Assembly: GCA_033791445.1 (NCBI GenBank)
Contig: JASJGS010000213.1
Location: 1-29,804, forward strand
DNA: 29,804 bases
DNA from: JANTGF01 sp033791445
Lineage (GTDB): Bacteria > Bacteroidota > Bacteroidia > Bacteroidales > VadinHA17
Direction of reading: 5' to 3'
Shown here: piece by piece, positions 1 through 7,979 of the stretch
How positions within the stretch are numbered: position 1 is the first letter of the stretch
Layout of the letters: every line of letters begins with the position of its first letter
Made by a program: the position numbers and the translations under genes
The notes under the pieces: model-generated
What the model saw: only the letters and a program-made list of their open reading frames with translations
Databases searched by the model: none
What the model was told of the DNA's origin: nothing

Positions 1-1241
1 ACGGTTCGCTTGCATTTGGGGATGTTTTAGTTGGTGACTCTGCTATTAATGTTTACACAATTAAAAATAAAGGCAATACAAATCTCCAAATACAAATGGT
101 TGTCATACAGGAAGATGATGCGACTGATTTTTATTATACAGGTCTGCCTGATACACCTTTCAATATTGGTGAGAATGATTCTATTGTATTTAACATCGTT
201 TTTAAGCCAGGTTCCTCGGGAGACAAAACCTCCAAACTCAAAATATTCACAAACGATCTTGACCTGACCCGAATATTAACCGGAACAACGCCTTCATTTA
301 CAATTGAAGGTGAGGTTGTAACTCCGGAGGGTGATTTGGTAAATGAAGGGACCATCTTTGTTTATACTTTTGAAAATGAGGAATCCCCGGCAGAACTCAG
401 GTGGAAACCCCTGGAAGGTGCCACCGTGTATTCATTTATTACAGTCCCTCAGAATACGGTAACCCTGTGGTTTAAACCCGACTCATCTCATTATCCAGGA
501 TATTTAACTACTTATCTTGGCAACACAGCGTTCTTTAATGAAGCCGATGTTTTTGTACTGAATAAAGATACAGCTGGACTTCAAATAACTTTGATTCCGG
601 CTCCTCCTCCTCCAAGCGGAAATAGTGAAATTTCAGGAGTCTTTGTGGAAGAGGATGGAAATAAGTCTGGTAATATGGTAACTTACGGAAAATATTTGGG
701 AGATGGAACTCCAATTAGCGAAGCCAGTGTCTTCCTAATCGATAATTCCGGTAATATTTTTGACACTGATAACACAAATTCTTCAGGTGAATTTATTTTT
801 GAAAAAATTCCTGTAGGTAAATATAAATTCGCAGCCGATTATTTAGGATTTTCAATGGATGATTCAAATGATAGTCTGGTAATTGGACAAGAAAATCAGA
901 AATATAAAATAGCAGCCATTGCGAGCAACAAATTGATCACAATTGAAGTTGAAAATGTCACTGCAATATCTTCCCTTAACGAAAGTAGCAGAATTTATAT
1001 TTATCCTAATCCAGCTAATGATCAAATCATCCTCCAATTTGAAGAAACTTTCAATTCTGGTCCATATACCCTTAAAATAAATTCTATAAGTGGCCATTTA
1101 GTTAAAAGCTCAAAAATTGAGGCTAAGGGTTATGGCGAGGAAATTATTGTGCCAATCAATGATTTGCCACCTGGCCTATATGTAATCACAATTACTGGAA
1201 ATACCTCTATTTTTAAGGCAACTTTTATTAAAGTTGAATAA
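1..1241 (+). CDS. C-terminal part of a T9SS-exported surface protein (choice-of-anchor D), 5' end outside window
   Basis: The reading frame is open from position 3 to the stop at 1239-1241, so the gene starts to the left of the window and an internal ATG at 96 is not its start. What is seen, in order: a choice-of-anchor-D (ASH/Hydin-like) immunoglobulin fold beginning GSLAFGDVLVGDSAINVYTI, a middle section with carboxypeptidase-regulatory/Cna-like folds (ISGVFVEEDGNKSG, then SSGEFIFEKIPVGKYKF), and a T9SS type A sorting domain starting at IYIYPNPANDQIILQF and ending in FIKVE. The whole preserved part aligns without large gaps to the last 400 or so residues of the next gene, so the two are paralogues. 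The protein is expected to be exported by T9SS and anchored or released at the cell surface. The ligand or substrate cannot be told from this fragment. Confidence 0.9.
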   Translation, partial: GSLAFGDVLVGDSAINVYTIKNKGNTNLQIQMVVIQEDDATDFYYTGLPDTPFNIGENDSIVFNIVFKPGSSGDKTSKLKIFTNDLDLTRILTGTTPSFTIEGEVVTPEGDLVNEGTIFVYTFENEESPAELRWKPLEGATVYSFITVPQNTVTLWFKPDSSHYPGYLTTYLGNTAFFNEADVFVLNKDTAGLQITLIPAPPPPSGNSEISGVFVEEDGNKSGNMVTYGKYLGDGTPISEASVFLIDNSGNIFDTDNTNSSGEFIFEKIPVGKYKFAADYLGFSMDDSNDSLVIGQENQKYKIAAIASNKLITIEVENVTAISSLNESSRIYIYPNPANDQIILQFEETFNSGPYTLKINSISGHLVKSSKIEAKGYGEEIIVPINDLPPGLYVITITGNTSIFKATFIKVE

Positions 1242-1262
1242 TATTTCCCAATAAGTTTAAGT

Positions 1263-1295
1263 AAAGCCGGATTTATGACTTATAAATCCGGCTTT
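1263..1295 (+). terminator. Rho-independent-type hairpin terminator
   Basis: A perfect 14-bp stem (arms 1263-1276 and 1282-1295, AAAGCCGGATTTAT and its complement) with a 5-base loop lies 21 bases after the stop codon of the upstream surface-protein gene. The 3' arm ends in TTT followed by ATAATAA, so the U-tract is short. Its sequence resembles the terminator of the next paralogue. Confidence 0.8.
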
Positions 1296-1530
1296 ATAAT
1301 AACCTCCATTTTATTGGTGAAAAAGTATCTTGAACTTTACAAAAATCGAAAAAAAATGTAACTTATACAGGAAATTAGGGAATCACTCAATTCTTGATTT
1401 TTTTAGCTAACAGGTGAAACCTTGCATTGTGAAAACGAAAAAGGATTTTATCCAAATGTTAATCCCCTAAATAGGTCTATTAGACATATTATATTTAACT
1501 TGAAATGATCACTTATTCGGGTCTTATTCT

Positions 1531-1624
1531 TCTCAAAGAATTATAAAATAATAAATTATTCTTGAGATGTCTTAAACCTTTCACCAAAAGTTGTTCAAAA
1601 CAACTGCATCACTTCCTTAAGGAA
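1531..1624. repeat. Cluster of three small inverted repeats
   Basis: Three hairpin-capable elements lie within about 95 bases: TCTCAAAGAAT paired with ATTCTTGAGA (1531-1567, one bulge, AT-rich loop), AGTTGTT-caa-AACAACT (1589-1605), and the 12-base palindrome TTCCTTAAGGAA (1613-1624). They might form a structured leader or regulator sites for the large gene downstream, or be chance structures in AT-rich DNA. Confidence 0.35.
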
Positions 1625-1718
1625 TTGAAGAAGATAAACGGCCAATTAGAATCCATGTATTAGCCTTTACGAGGGTACAATAGCATACCCGAAATTATTG
1701 ATTTTTATACTTTCTTAT

Positions 1719-1744
1719 AAAAAAAATCCCATGTTCATGGGATT
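1719..1744 (-). terminator. Orphan minus-strand intrinsic terminator candidate
   Basis: Read on the minus strand, an 8-bp stem AATCCCAT / ATGGGATT with a 4-base loop (arms 1725-1732 and 1737-1744) is followed directly by eight T residues, the classical intrinsic-terminator form. No minus-strand gene lies upstream of it: the next gene to the right (from 1863) is on the plus strand. It may end a short antisense or small RNA arising between about 1745 and 1900. Confidence 0.5.
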
Positions 1745-1850
1745 CCCTATTGCAAATAAAAGAATTAACTTATAATCAAATATATAAGAATATTTATCCA
1801 TAATATTTTCTTGAAAATCATGAATTGTATCTGGTAAAATAAATAGAAAA

Positions 1851-1857
1851 AGGGAGG
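1851..1857 (+). promoter_or_regulatory. Strong Shine-Dalgarno sequence
   Basis: AGGGAGG lies 5 bases before the ATG at 1863. Most other starts in this window, as is usual in Bacteroidota, have no such purine motif, so it stands out and fixes the start of the large gene. Confidence 0.75.
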
Positions 1858-1862
1858 TAAAC

Positions 1863-4800
1863 ATGAAAAAGTTAGTTTCAATTTTAGTTTATGTAATAGC
1901 ATTTTTATCAATTATAATTGGCACACTAATCTCAACCACAATTCCTGTAAAGGCACAATACAACCCCTTTACAAAAATTACAGATGATAATCTCCCTCAA
2001 TATCGCCCTGCTATTGATGGTGATTATGTTGTATATTCGGACGGCAGGGGAGGCGGAGTTAATACAGACATTTATCTATATGATATTTCATCAGGTATAG
2101 AAATTGCAATTACATCTGATCCAAATATAGATTCTGGTCGCCCTGATATTTCGGGTGACAGAATTGTATGGCAGGAATATCGAAACGGGAATTGGGATAT
2201 ATATACCTATCTTATTTCCAGACCAGATCTGGGAGCCTATCCTCTGATTGATTTTCCGGGAGACCAGACCCATCCTGCAATTCATGGAAACACACTGGTA
2301 TGGGAAGATTATCAGGGAGATCAATTTAGTACGAATATTTTTATGTATGACCTGAACACCTATGACCTGACTCAAATAACGGATGACGACGATTTGTCGC
2401 AACACAACCCCGATGTGTATGAGCATCTAATTGTTTACCAGGATTTCCGCAATGGAAACCTGGATATATATATGTATAATACCTATACCGGAGAAGAAAC
2501 CCAATTAACTGATGACCCTGCAATTCAAATGAACCCTTCAATTTATGGCGATAGAATAGTCTGGCAGGATAATCGTGATGGTAATTGGAATTTATATATG
2601 CACCATACTACTTTCATGACAGGTACTGTTTATGACAATTATGACTGGATGATATATACTGCAGATGTTTTCCCCGGCCGGAGCAGTTATGATGAAAACA
2701 ATCCTTGTATTTGGGGTGATTTCATAATATTTCAGGATAATAGAAACGGGCATTGGGATTTGTACCTGTATAGTTTTTTTAATGCCATTTTTGGTCATAC
2801 AACTCCATTAGTTACAGAGGATAAAGATCAGATAAACCCTGCCATTTGTAATAACAGGATTGTATGGCAGGATGAAAGAGACTGGGACGGCGTTTCAAAC
2901 TATGAGGCTGACATCTGGCTTTGGGATCGTCCTCCCGGCGCTGACCTTGGAATAAGCATACTTGACAGTCCAGATCCTATAGCAACCGGAAATGAATTAA
3001 GCTATGAAATATTTGTCAAGAACTTTGGTACTCAGGATGCTACCAATGTTGTATTAACAAACATAATCCCCGGAAATGTTGATTTCCTAAGGGCATCAAG
3101 TGCGAAAAGCGGAGCTTGTAGCCTGTCTGGAAGTGAAGTAAGCTGTAATATCGGGGATCTGGTAAATGGAGAAATGGATACTGTTACAATAGTAGTCAGG
3201 ACAACTACTGAGGGAATTTTAATAAACACTGCTACTGTAACTGCAACAGAGGATGACCCGGTAACAGAGAACAACTCAGCCTCGGCAAAAACAACAGTGA
3301 AATGGAACATTTCCAATATAATAGGCTCCGGCTGTCGCCCATCGATAGCAACAGATATCAATGGGAAAGTACATGTAAGTTATGCTTCCGACACCTGGAA
3401 AGGGGATTTATTATATGCCACTAACAAGACCGGAAGCTGGATTTCTGACACCCTTATTGTTTCTGATAACATCCATAGCCATGCAATTGCAATCGATAAC
3501 AACGGATATGTTCATATTGCCTACGGGGATGGAGATTATGGTGCTCAGGAACTTATGTACATTACCAACACTTCCGGTGACTGGTCAACTCCTGTCGCAA
3601 TAGAACCAAATGCTTTGTACTGTGTTTCAGTATGTATTAAAATTGATTCAGGAAATAATATACATATCAGTTATATGACTTCACCCTTTTCAGATGGCTC
3701 TCTCCATTATCTTAAAAATACTACTGGATCATGGTCATCTGAAATAGTAGAACAAAACAGTTACAATTCTTCCTCTTTTGATCTGGACACCAGTAATTTT
3801 GTTCACTTTAGCTATTATAGGATAAATTGGGGTGTGGTATATAGAACCAATAGTCCTGATGGAATATGGAAAGATGCTGTTGCTGTGGAAGATAACTACT
3901 ATTGTGGACAGTGTGAATCTCTATTTACTGATATTGCTGTTGATCTTGAATCGAAACCCCATATAAGCTATGTTGGAGCCGAAGCGCAATCTGGAAATGA
4001 GGATACAAAGTATGGGTACTTAGAAGATGGACAATGGTATGATACAATAATTGATGATGGAAAATTTTACGGCAGTTTCAACTCCATTGCAACTGATTTT
4101 AACAATAAAGCATACATGGTATATACTCATCTTCCTTTAGATGAAATAAGGTATGCCACCAATACAGGTGGGTCATGGGAAACACATATGCTGGACAACA
4201 ATATAAATGACTTATACGACATTTTTAATCGTGACGAATGCGACATTAGTACAGATGATCTGGGATATGTTCATATTGTATATACAAAGGACGGTATTGT
4301 GTACTATGTAAGCAACAAACCTCCTGCACCTGAACCGGAGATTTATGTTACACCACAATCTATTGATTTTGTAATCAGGGCAGTTGGTGATACTACAGAA
4401 GCAGAAAAAGTTATAATTAAAAATAATGGTAACGCAATCCTGCAAATTAACGACATTTCCATTGTATGGAATGACTCCATCCATTTTACTATAACAAACA
4501 ACACATGCAGCAACCTGGACCCATCCGATACCTGTTCTGTAGAAGTAGTCTTTAACCCACAATCATTTGGAGATAAAAAAGCCTTGCTGTGGATTGAATC
4601 AAATGATCCGGCCAACCCAACTGAATCAGTAATACTTGAAGGGAAAGGTTTGGCACCCATGGTATGGGATTATGGTTCCCTGACATTTGGGGATGTTATT
4701 GTAGGTGATTCCGCAACCAATGTTTACACCATTAAAAATAAAGGCAATACAAACCTGCTAATACAAATGCTTACCATCCAGGAAAATGACGCCTCTGATT

Positions 4801-5918
4801 TTTATTTTACTGAACTGCCTGAACCGCCTTTCAATATTGGTGAAAACGACTCTATAATGTTCAAAATTGTTTTTAAACCAGGCTCTGCTGGAGATAAGTC
4901 CACAATTCTCAGAATATTTACAAACGATCTTGACCTAACCCGGATATTAACCGGTACCGGAGCAAGAGCTACCTTTTCAGTAGAAGGAAAGGTTATGATT
5001 GATGAAAGCACGCCTGTAAATTCCGGAAGAATCTATGTTTACCAGCCTATGAATGAAGGTGCTTATACTGATCTTTGGCATAAACCATTAAGCGGTTCTG
5101 ACAGCTTCATACTCAACGGCATCCCGGAAGGAACCATAACACTTCGAATAGATCCTGATACAATTGATTATCCGGGCTATCTTAAAACTTACCTTGGGAA
5201 TACTCCTGTGTATGCTGATGCAGAATTTTTTATTCTGAATAAAGACACATCAGGCCTTGAAATCACTTTGGTTCAGGCTCCTTCTCCTCCAAATGGAAAC
5301 AGTGAAATCTCCGGAGTTTTTGTAGAAGAGGACGGAAATAAATCAGGTAGCACACTAACTTATGGTAGCTATAGTGGAAGCGGAGTTCCTATTATTGAAA
5401 CAAGCGTCTTCCTTTTTGATCAAAATGGAAATATTCTTGATTTGGATACCACTAATTCTACGGGTGAATTTGTATTTGAGAATATACCTGTTGGCCGATA
5501 TGAATTTGTGGCTGATTATGTTGGGTTCTCCATGGATGATTCAAACGACAGCCTGATTATTGATCAGGAAAATCAGAAATACTCAATTGCGGCAATTGCC
5601 AATAACAATTTGATCACTATTCAAATAGAAAACATTACCAGCATACGGTCATTTACTGAAAATGGTAATATTCATGTTTATCCAAATCCTGCACAGGATC
5701 ATATTATTCTACAATTTACGGGCAATCAATTACCAAATTCATACACAGCCAGTATTAGCGACTTTGGTGGCCGGGTAATTCGCAATTCAAAGATTGAACT
5801 AAAGGAAGCTGGTCAAGAATTTTTAATTCAAATTAGTGACTTACCAGCAGGCACATATTTTATCACATTAAACCGGGATAACTTTAAATATGTAGCAAAA
5901 TTTATAAAGGTTGAATAA
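1863..5918 (+). CDS. Giant T9SS surface protein with two seven-repeat beta-propellers, DUF11 and choice-of-anchor-D domains
   Basis: 1351 residues. A signal peptide (residues 1 to about 32, ending PVKAQ) is followed by a TolB-like propeller with seven repeats of the type 'GDRIVWQDNRDGNWDLYLY' (near residues 51, 97, 140, 185, 227, 283, 328). A DUF11 domain follows (about 359-480). Next comes a second propeller of seven repeats of the type 'GYVHIAY...LMYITNTSGDW' (about 480-820), resembling BNR/sialidase-like non-enzymatic propellers. Two choice-of-anchor-D domains follow (about 820-930 and 930-1034), then Cna/carboxypeptidase-regulatory-like folds, and a T9SS type A sorting domain (about 1269-1351, from VYPNPAQDHIILQF). 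It should be exported through Sec and T9SS to the cell surface. No catalytic motif was recognised, so binding or adhesion is the best guess. The start is fixed by the signal peptide and a strong ribosome site. Its last third is paralogous to the preceding gene. Confidence 0.93.
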   Translation: MKKLVSILVYVIAFLSIIIGTLISTTIPVKAQYNPFTKITDDNLPQYRPAIDGDYVVYSDGRGGGVNTDIYLYDISSGIEIAITSDPNIDSGRPDISGDRIVWQEYRNGNWDIYTYLISRPDLGAYPLIDFPGDQTHPAIHGNTLVWEDYQGDQFSTNIFMYDLNTYDLTQITDDDDLSQHNPDVYEHLIVYQDFRNGNLDIYMYNTYTGEETQLTDDPAIQMNPSIYGDRIVWQDNRDGNWNLYMHHTTFMTGTVYDNYDWMIYTADVFPGRSSYDENNPCIWGDFIIFQDNRNGHWDLYLYSFFNAIFGHTTPLVTEDKDQINPAICNNRIVWQDERDWDGVSNYEADIWLWDRPPGADLGISILDSPDPIATGNELSYEIFVKNFGTQDATNVVLTNIIPGNVDFLRASSAKSGACSLSGSEVSCNIGDLVNGEMDTVTIVVRTTTEGILINTATVTATEDDPVTENNSASAKTTVKWNISNIIGSGCRPSIATDINGKVHVSYASDTWKGDLLYATNKTGSWISDTLIVSDNIHSHAIAIDNNGYVHIAYGDGDYGAQELMYITNTSGDWSTPVAIEPNALYCVSVCIKIDSGNNIHISYMTSPFSDGSLHYLKNTTGSWSSEIVEQNSYNSSSFDLDTSNFVHFSYYRINWGVVYRTNSPDGIWKDAVAVEDNYYCGQCESLFTDIAVDLESKPHISYVGAEAQSGNEDTKYGYLEDGQWYDTIIDDGKFYGSFNSIATDFNNKAYMVYTHLPLDEIRYATNTGGSWETHMLDNNINDLYDIFNRDECDISTDDLGYVHIVYTKDGIVYYVSNKPPAPEPEIYVTPQSIDFVIRAVGDTTEAEKVIIKNNGNAILQINDISIVWNDSIHFTITNNTCSNLDPSDTCSVEVVFNPQSFGDKKALLWIESNDPANPTESVILEGKGLAPMVWDYGSLTFGDVIVGDSATNVYTIKNKGNTNLLIQMLTIQENDASDFYFTELPEPPFNIGENDSIMFKIVFKPGSAGDKSTILRIFTNDLDLTRILTGTGARATFSVEGKVMIDESTPVNSGRIYVYQPMNEGAYTDLWHKPLSGSDSFILNGIPEGTITLRIDPDTIDYPGYLKTYLGNTPVYADAEFFILNKDTSGLEITLVQAPSPPNGNSEISGVFVEEDGNKSGSTLTYGSYSGSGVPIIETSVFLFDQNGNILDLDTTNSTGEFVFENIPVGRYEFVADYVGFSMDDSNDSLIIDQENQKYSIAAIANNNLITIQIENITSIRSFTENGNIHVYPNPAQDHIILQFTGNQLPNSYTASISDFGGRVIRNSKIELKEAGQEFLIQISDLPAGTYFITLNRDNFKYVAKFIKVE

Positions 5919-5948
5919 TATAAATAAAGGCAATAAGTAAGATTATTT

Positions 5949-5983
5949 AAAAGCGGATTTATAATGTTTACAAATCCGCTTTT
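5949..5983. terminator. Bidirectional hairpin terminator between convergent genes
   Basis: A perfect 12-bp stem (AAAAGCGGATTT, 5949-5960, with its complement 5972-5983) and an 11-base loop lie 30 bases after the large surface-protein gene. Both arms end in runs of A or T, so it can serve the minus-strand gene ending at 6055 as well. The core GCGGATTTATAA resembles the terminator at 1263-1295, as if copied with the gene. Confidence 0.75.
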
Positions 5984-6054
5984 AATTTCAATATCGCAGA
6001 ATTAGTATAAAAAAACAGTTGGCTCATAAAACCTTTTTGAATGCTAGAATTCTT

Positions 6055-6777
6055 CTAATAGAACTTATGGACATAAGCAAATCTAACTGAGTTGAAGTAA
6101 TGCTTTTTATCAGTGCTGCTTCCACCCCAGGATTCAATCCCAAAGTCATAACTTATATCAATCTCACTATGTTCACACACCTGCCAACCCACCATAGGAG
6201 TTATAAATAAATTTACGCTTATTACTTCTTCCAGTTTATCCTTATTCCCATCTTCGTCCTTCCAGTTGGCATATAGTTTTAACCCCGGAGATAAACCCAA
6301 ACCAGCAAAAGCATTTCTATCAAGAAATTTAAACTTACGTGAAATTTCAGCAGGAGCTTCTATATAACCCCAATTTATTTTGTCTTTTCCCTCAATAACA
6401 CTTCCCGAACCTGAATCGTATTTCCATTTTTCAAAAGCTCCTGCAAAACGCAATCTGATTCCAGCTCTGGTTCTCCAATTCCGGTTAAATTCCTCCGTAA
6501 AAATAAAATCCCGGTAGGCACCCACAACAATTTCAAACCTGGGTGAAGATTTGTACTCCCAATCATAACCAGAGTCTTTTCCTGTTACCCAGCTTGGTCC
6601 TACAGAAACTGTAGGCTGTAATGATCTTAAAATTTCAGAAAAAGAACCCGAGGGAGGACGCACAAGATCTTCACCTGAAACTTTAGCAATGGCTGCTGGT
6701 GAATCTTGTACTTTCTCTTGACCATAAGCAAGACCAATGGCCAGAATTAAGCTAAATGTAAATAGGAGTTTCTTCAT
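6055..6777 (-). CDS. Predicted outer-membrane beta-barrel protein of unknown function
   Basis: 240 residues. The signal peptide is clear (MKKLLFTFSLILAIGLAYGQ, cut after about residue 19-20). The mature part consists of alternating short beta-strand patterns with aromatic ends, for example RAGIRLRFAGAFEKW, SVNLFITPMVGW and HYFNSVRFAYVHKFY, and it finishes in an aromatic residue. This is the pattern of a small outer-membrane barrel such as the porin-like families common in Bacteroidota. A stretch near residues 25-50 carries a PPSGSFSEILRSLQP linker before the first strand. I do not recognise a specific family. It stands alone between folD and the convergent surface-protein gene, with 262 bases upstream, so it is probably transcribed by itself. 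Confidence 0.75.
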   Translation of the reverse strand: MKKLLFTFSLILAIGLAYGQEKVQDSPAAIAKVSGEDLVRPPSGSFSEILRSLQPTVSVGPSWVTGKDSGYDWEYKSSPRFEIVVGAYRDFIFTEEFNRNWRTRAGIRLRFAGAFEKWKYDSGSGSVIEGKDKINWGYIEAPAEISRKFKFLDRNAFAGLGLSPGLKLYANWKDEDGNKDKLEEVISVNLFITPMVGWQVCEHSEIDISYDFGIESWGGSSTDKKHYFNSVRFAYVHKFY

Positions 6778-7039
6778 GTGACTAAGATTAGTATTAAGTA
6801 ACTTTCAAAAAAAATTCAGTAAACTAGGAAAATTTCCACCTAATATACACATTTATTCCATAAGATCAACACCTTAGGTTAAAAAAAATCAAGCTATTTG
6901 ATAAGAATAAAAATACTTGTGACAGATAATAAATTCAAGTAGTGAGAATAGAGGGGACCTGCTTAATATGCTTCTATACTTCGGCTAGACATACCACTAA
7001 GTTAGCCAATTGAATAGAAAATATCCCAGATATTGATAT

Positions 7040-7921
7040 TTAAATGATCTCCTTTTTAAAGGCCAATAAGGTATTTTTTAAGAGGGAAACAATTGTCATT
7101 GGTCCTACCCCACCCGGAACCGGAGTGATATAACTGCATTTGGGGGCCACTTCATCAAATTTAACATCGCCTAGAAGTTTCCAGCCTGATTTAGTCTTAT
7201 CAGATTTAACCCGAGTAATCCCCACATCAATTACAACTGCCCCTTCTTTTACCATATCTGCTGTTAAGAATTCTGCCCATCCAAGAGCTGCTACAATTAT
7301 ATCTGATTGCAATGTAACTTCCTTAAGGTTTGGAGTTCTACTATGGCAGAGAGTGACTGTAGCATCGCCATAGTCTGCTTTCTGACTGAGTAAGATACTC
7401 ATGGGTTTTCCAACAATATTACTTCGACCAATAACAGCACAAGATTTTCCCGAGGTTTGAATATTATATCGTTTTAAAAGCTCCAAAATTCCTGCAGGAG
7501 TAGCAGATACAAAGGCAGGTAATCCAATTACCATCCTACCCACACTTACTGGATGGAATCCATCAACATCTTTTTCAGGTTGAATATATTCTATAACTTT
7601 TTGCTCATTAATATGTTTTGGGAGAGGCAATTGAACAATAATGCCATCTACATCATCATTTTTGTTGAGTTCTTCAACTTTTCCCAACAATTCCTCTTGC
7701 GAAATAGTATCCTCAAAACGAATTACAGTAGAATTAAATCCAACAAACTGACAGGCTTTTTCCTTTCCAGCCACATAGGTTTCACTGGCACCATCGTGCC
7801 CTACAAGAATGGCAGCCAGGTGAGGTTTTTTTCCTCCCTTTTCTAACAATAGCTTTACTTCTTCTGCAATTTCTTCTTTGATCTTACCTGCCGTCGCTTT
7901 ACCGTCAATTAATTGATACAT
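7040..7921 (-). CDS. folD: Bifunctional methylenetetrahydrofolate dehydrogenase / methenyltetrahydrofolate cyclohydrolase
   Basis: FolD interconverts 5,10-methylene-, 5,10-methenyl- and 10-formyl-tetrahydrofolate in the cytoplasm, with NADP+ as cofactor, supplying one-carbon units. The 293-residue length is normal for the family. Visible motifs are the catalytic YVAGK (Tyr49 and Lys53), IVQLPLPKHI, the folate-binding EKDVDGFHPVSVGRM, the nucleotide-binding CAVIGRSNIVGKPMS and the C-terminal VPGGVGPMTIVSLLKNT. The start at 7921 is an ATG. It lies 58 bases after ffh on the same strand, without an evident promoter between them, so the two may be co-transcribed. No oddities were seen. Confidence 0.97.
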   Translation of the reverse strand: MYQLIDGKATAGKIKEEIAEEVKLLLEKGGKKPHLAAILVGHDGASETYVAGKEKACQFVGFNSTVIRFEDTISQEELLGKVEELNKNDDVDGIIVQLPLPKHINEQKVIEYIQPEKDVDGFHPVSVGRMVIGLPAFVSATPAGILELLKRYNIQTSGKSCAVIGRSNIVGKPMSILLSQKADYGDATVTLCHSRTPNLKEVTLQSDIIVAALGWAEFLTADMVKEGAVVIDVGITRVKSDKTKSGWKLLGDVKFDEVAPKCSYITPVPGGVGPMTIVSLLKNTLLAFKKEII

Positions 7922-7979
7922 TCTTGTTTCGTTTATCAGTAAAATGCTGTTTTATATTTTTCTGCCTCTATTCTTCTAC

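Larger units (their letters stand above)
1296..1862. other. Intergenic stretch without a recognisable gene
   Basis: AT-rich gap between the two surface-protein paralogues. No open frame with plausible coding character and no tRNA or rRNA was seen. It holds several short inverted repeats (about 1531-1567, 1589-1605, 1613-1624) and a minus-strand terminator-like hairpin at 1719-1744, each noted separately. The promoter of the downstream gene must lie here, but I see no convincing TAnnTTTG element close to it. Confidence 0.6.

Noticed and set aside
96..1241. Complete gene starting at the ATG at 96
   Set aside because: The frame stays open to the left edge and the residues before 96 continue the choice-of-anchor-D domain, matching the paralogue exactly.
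1863..5918. CRISPR-like or tandem DNA repeat array
   Set aside because: The repetition is at protein level (propeller blades of 42-56 residues) with diverged DNA, not short direct repeats with spacers.
6983..7007. Terminator after folD (GGCTA...TAGCC)
   Set aside because: Only a 5-bp stem with a long loop and no T-run on either strand.
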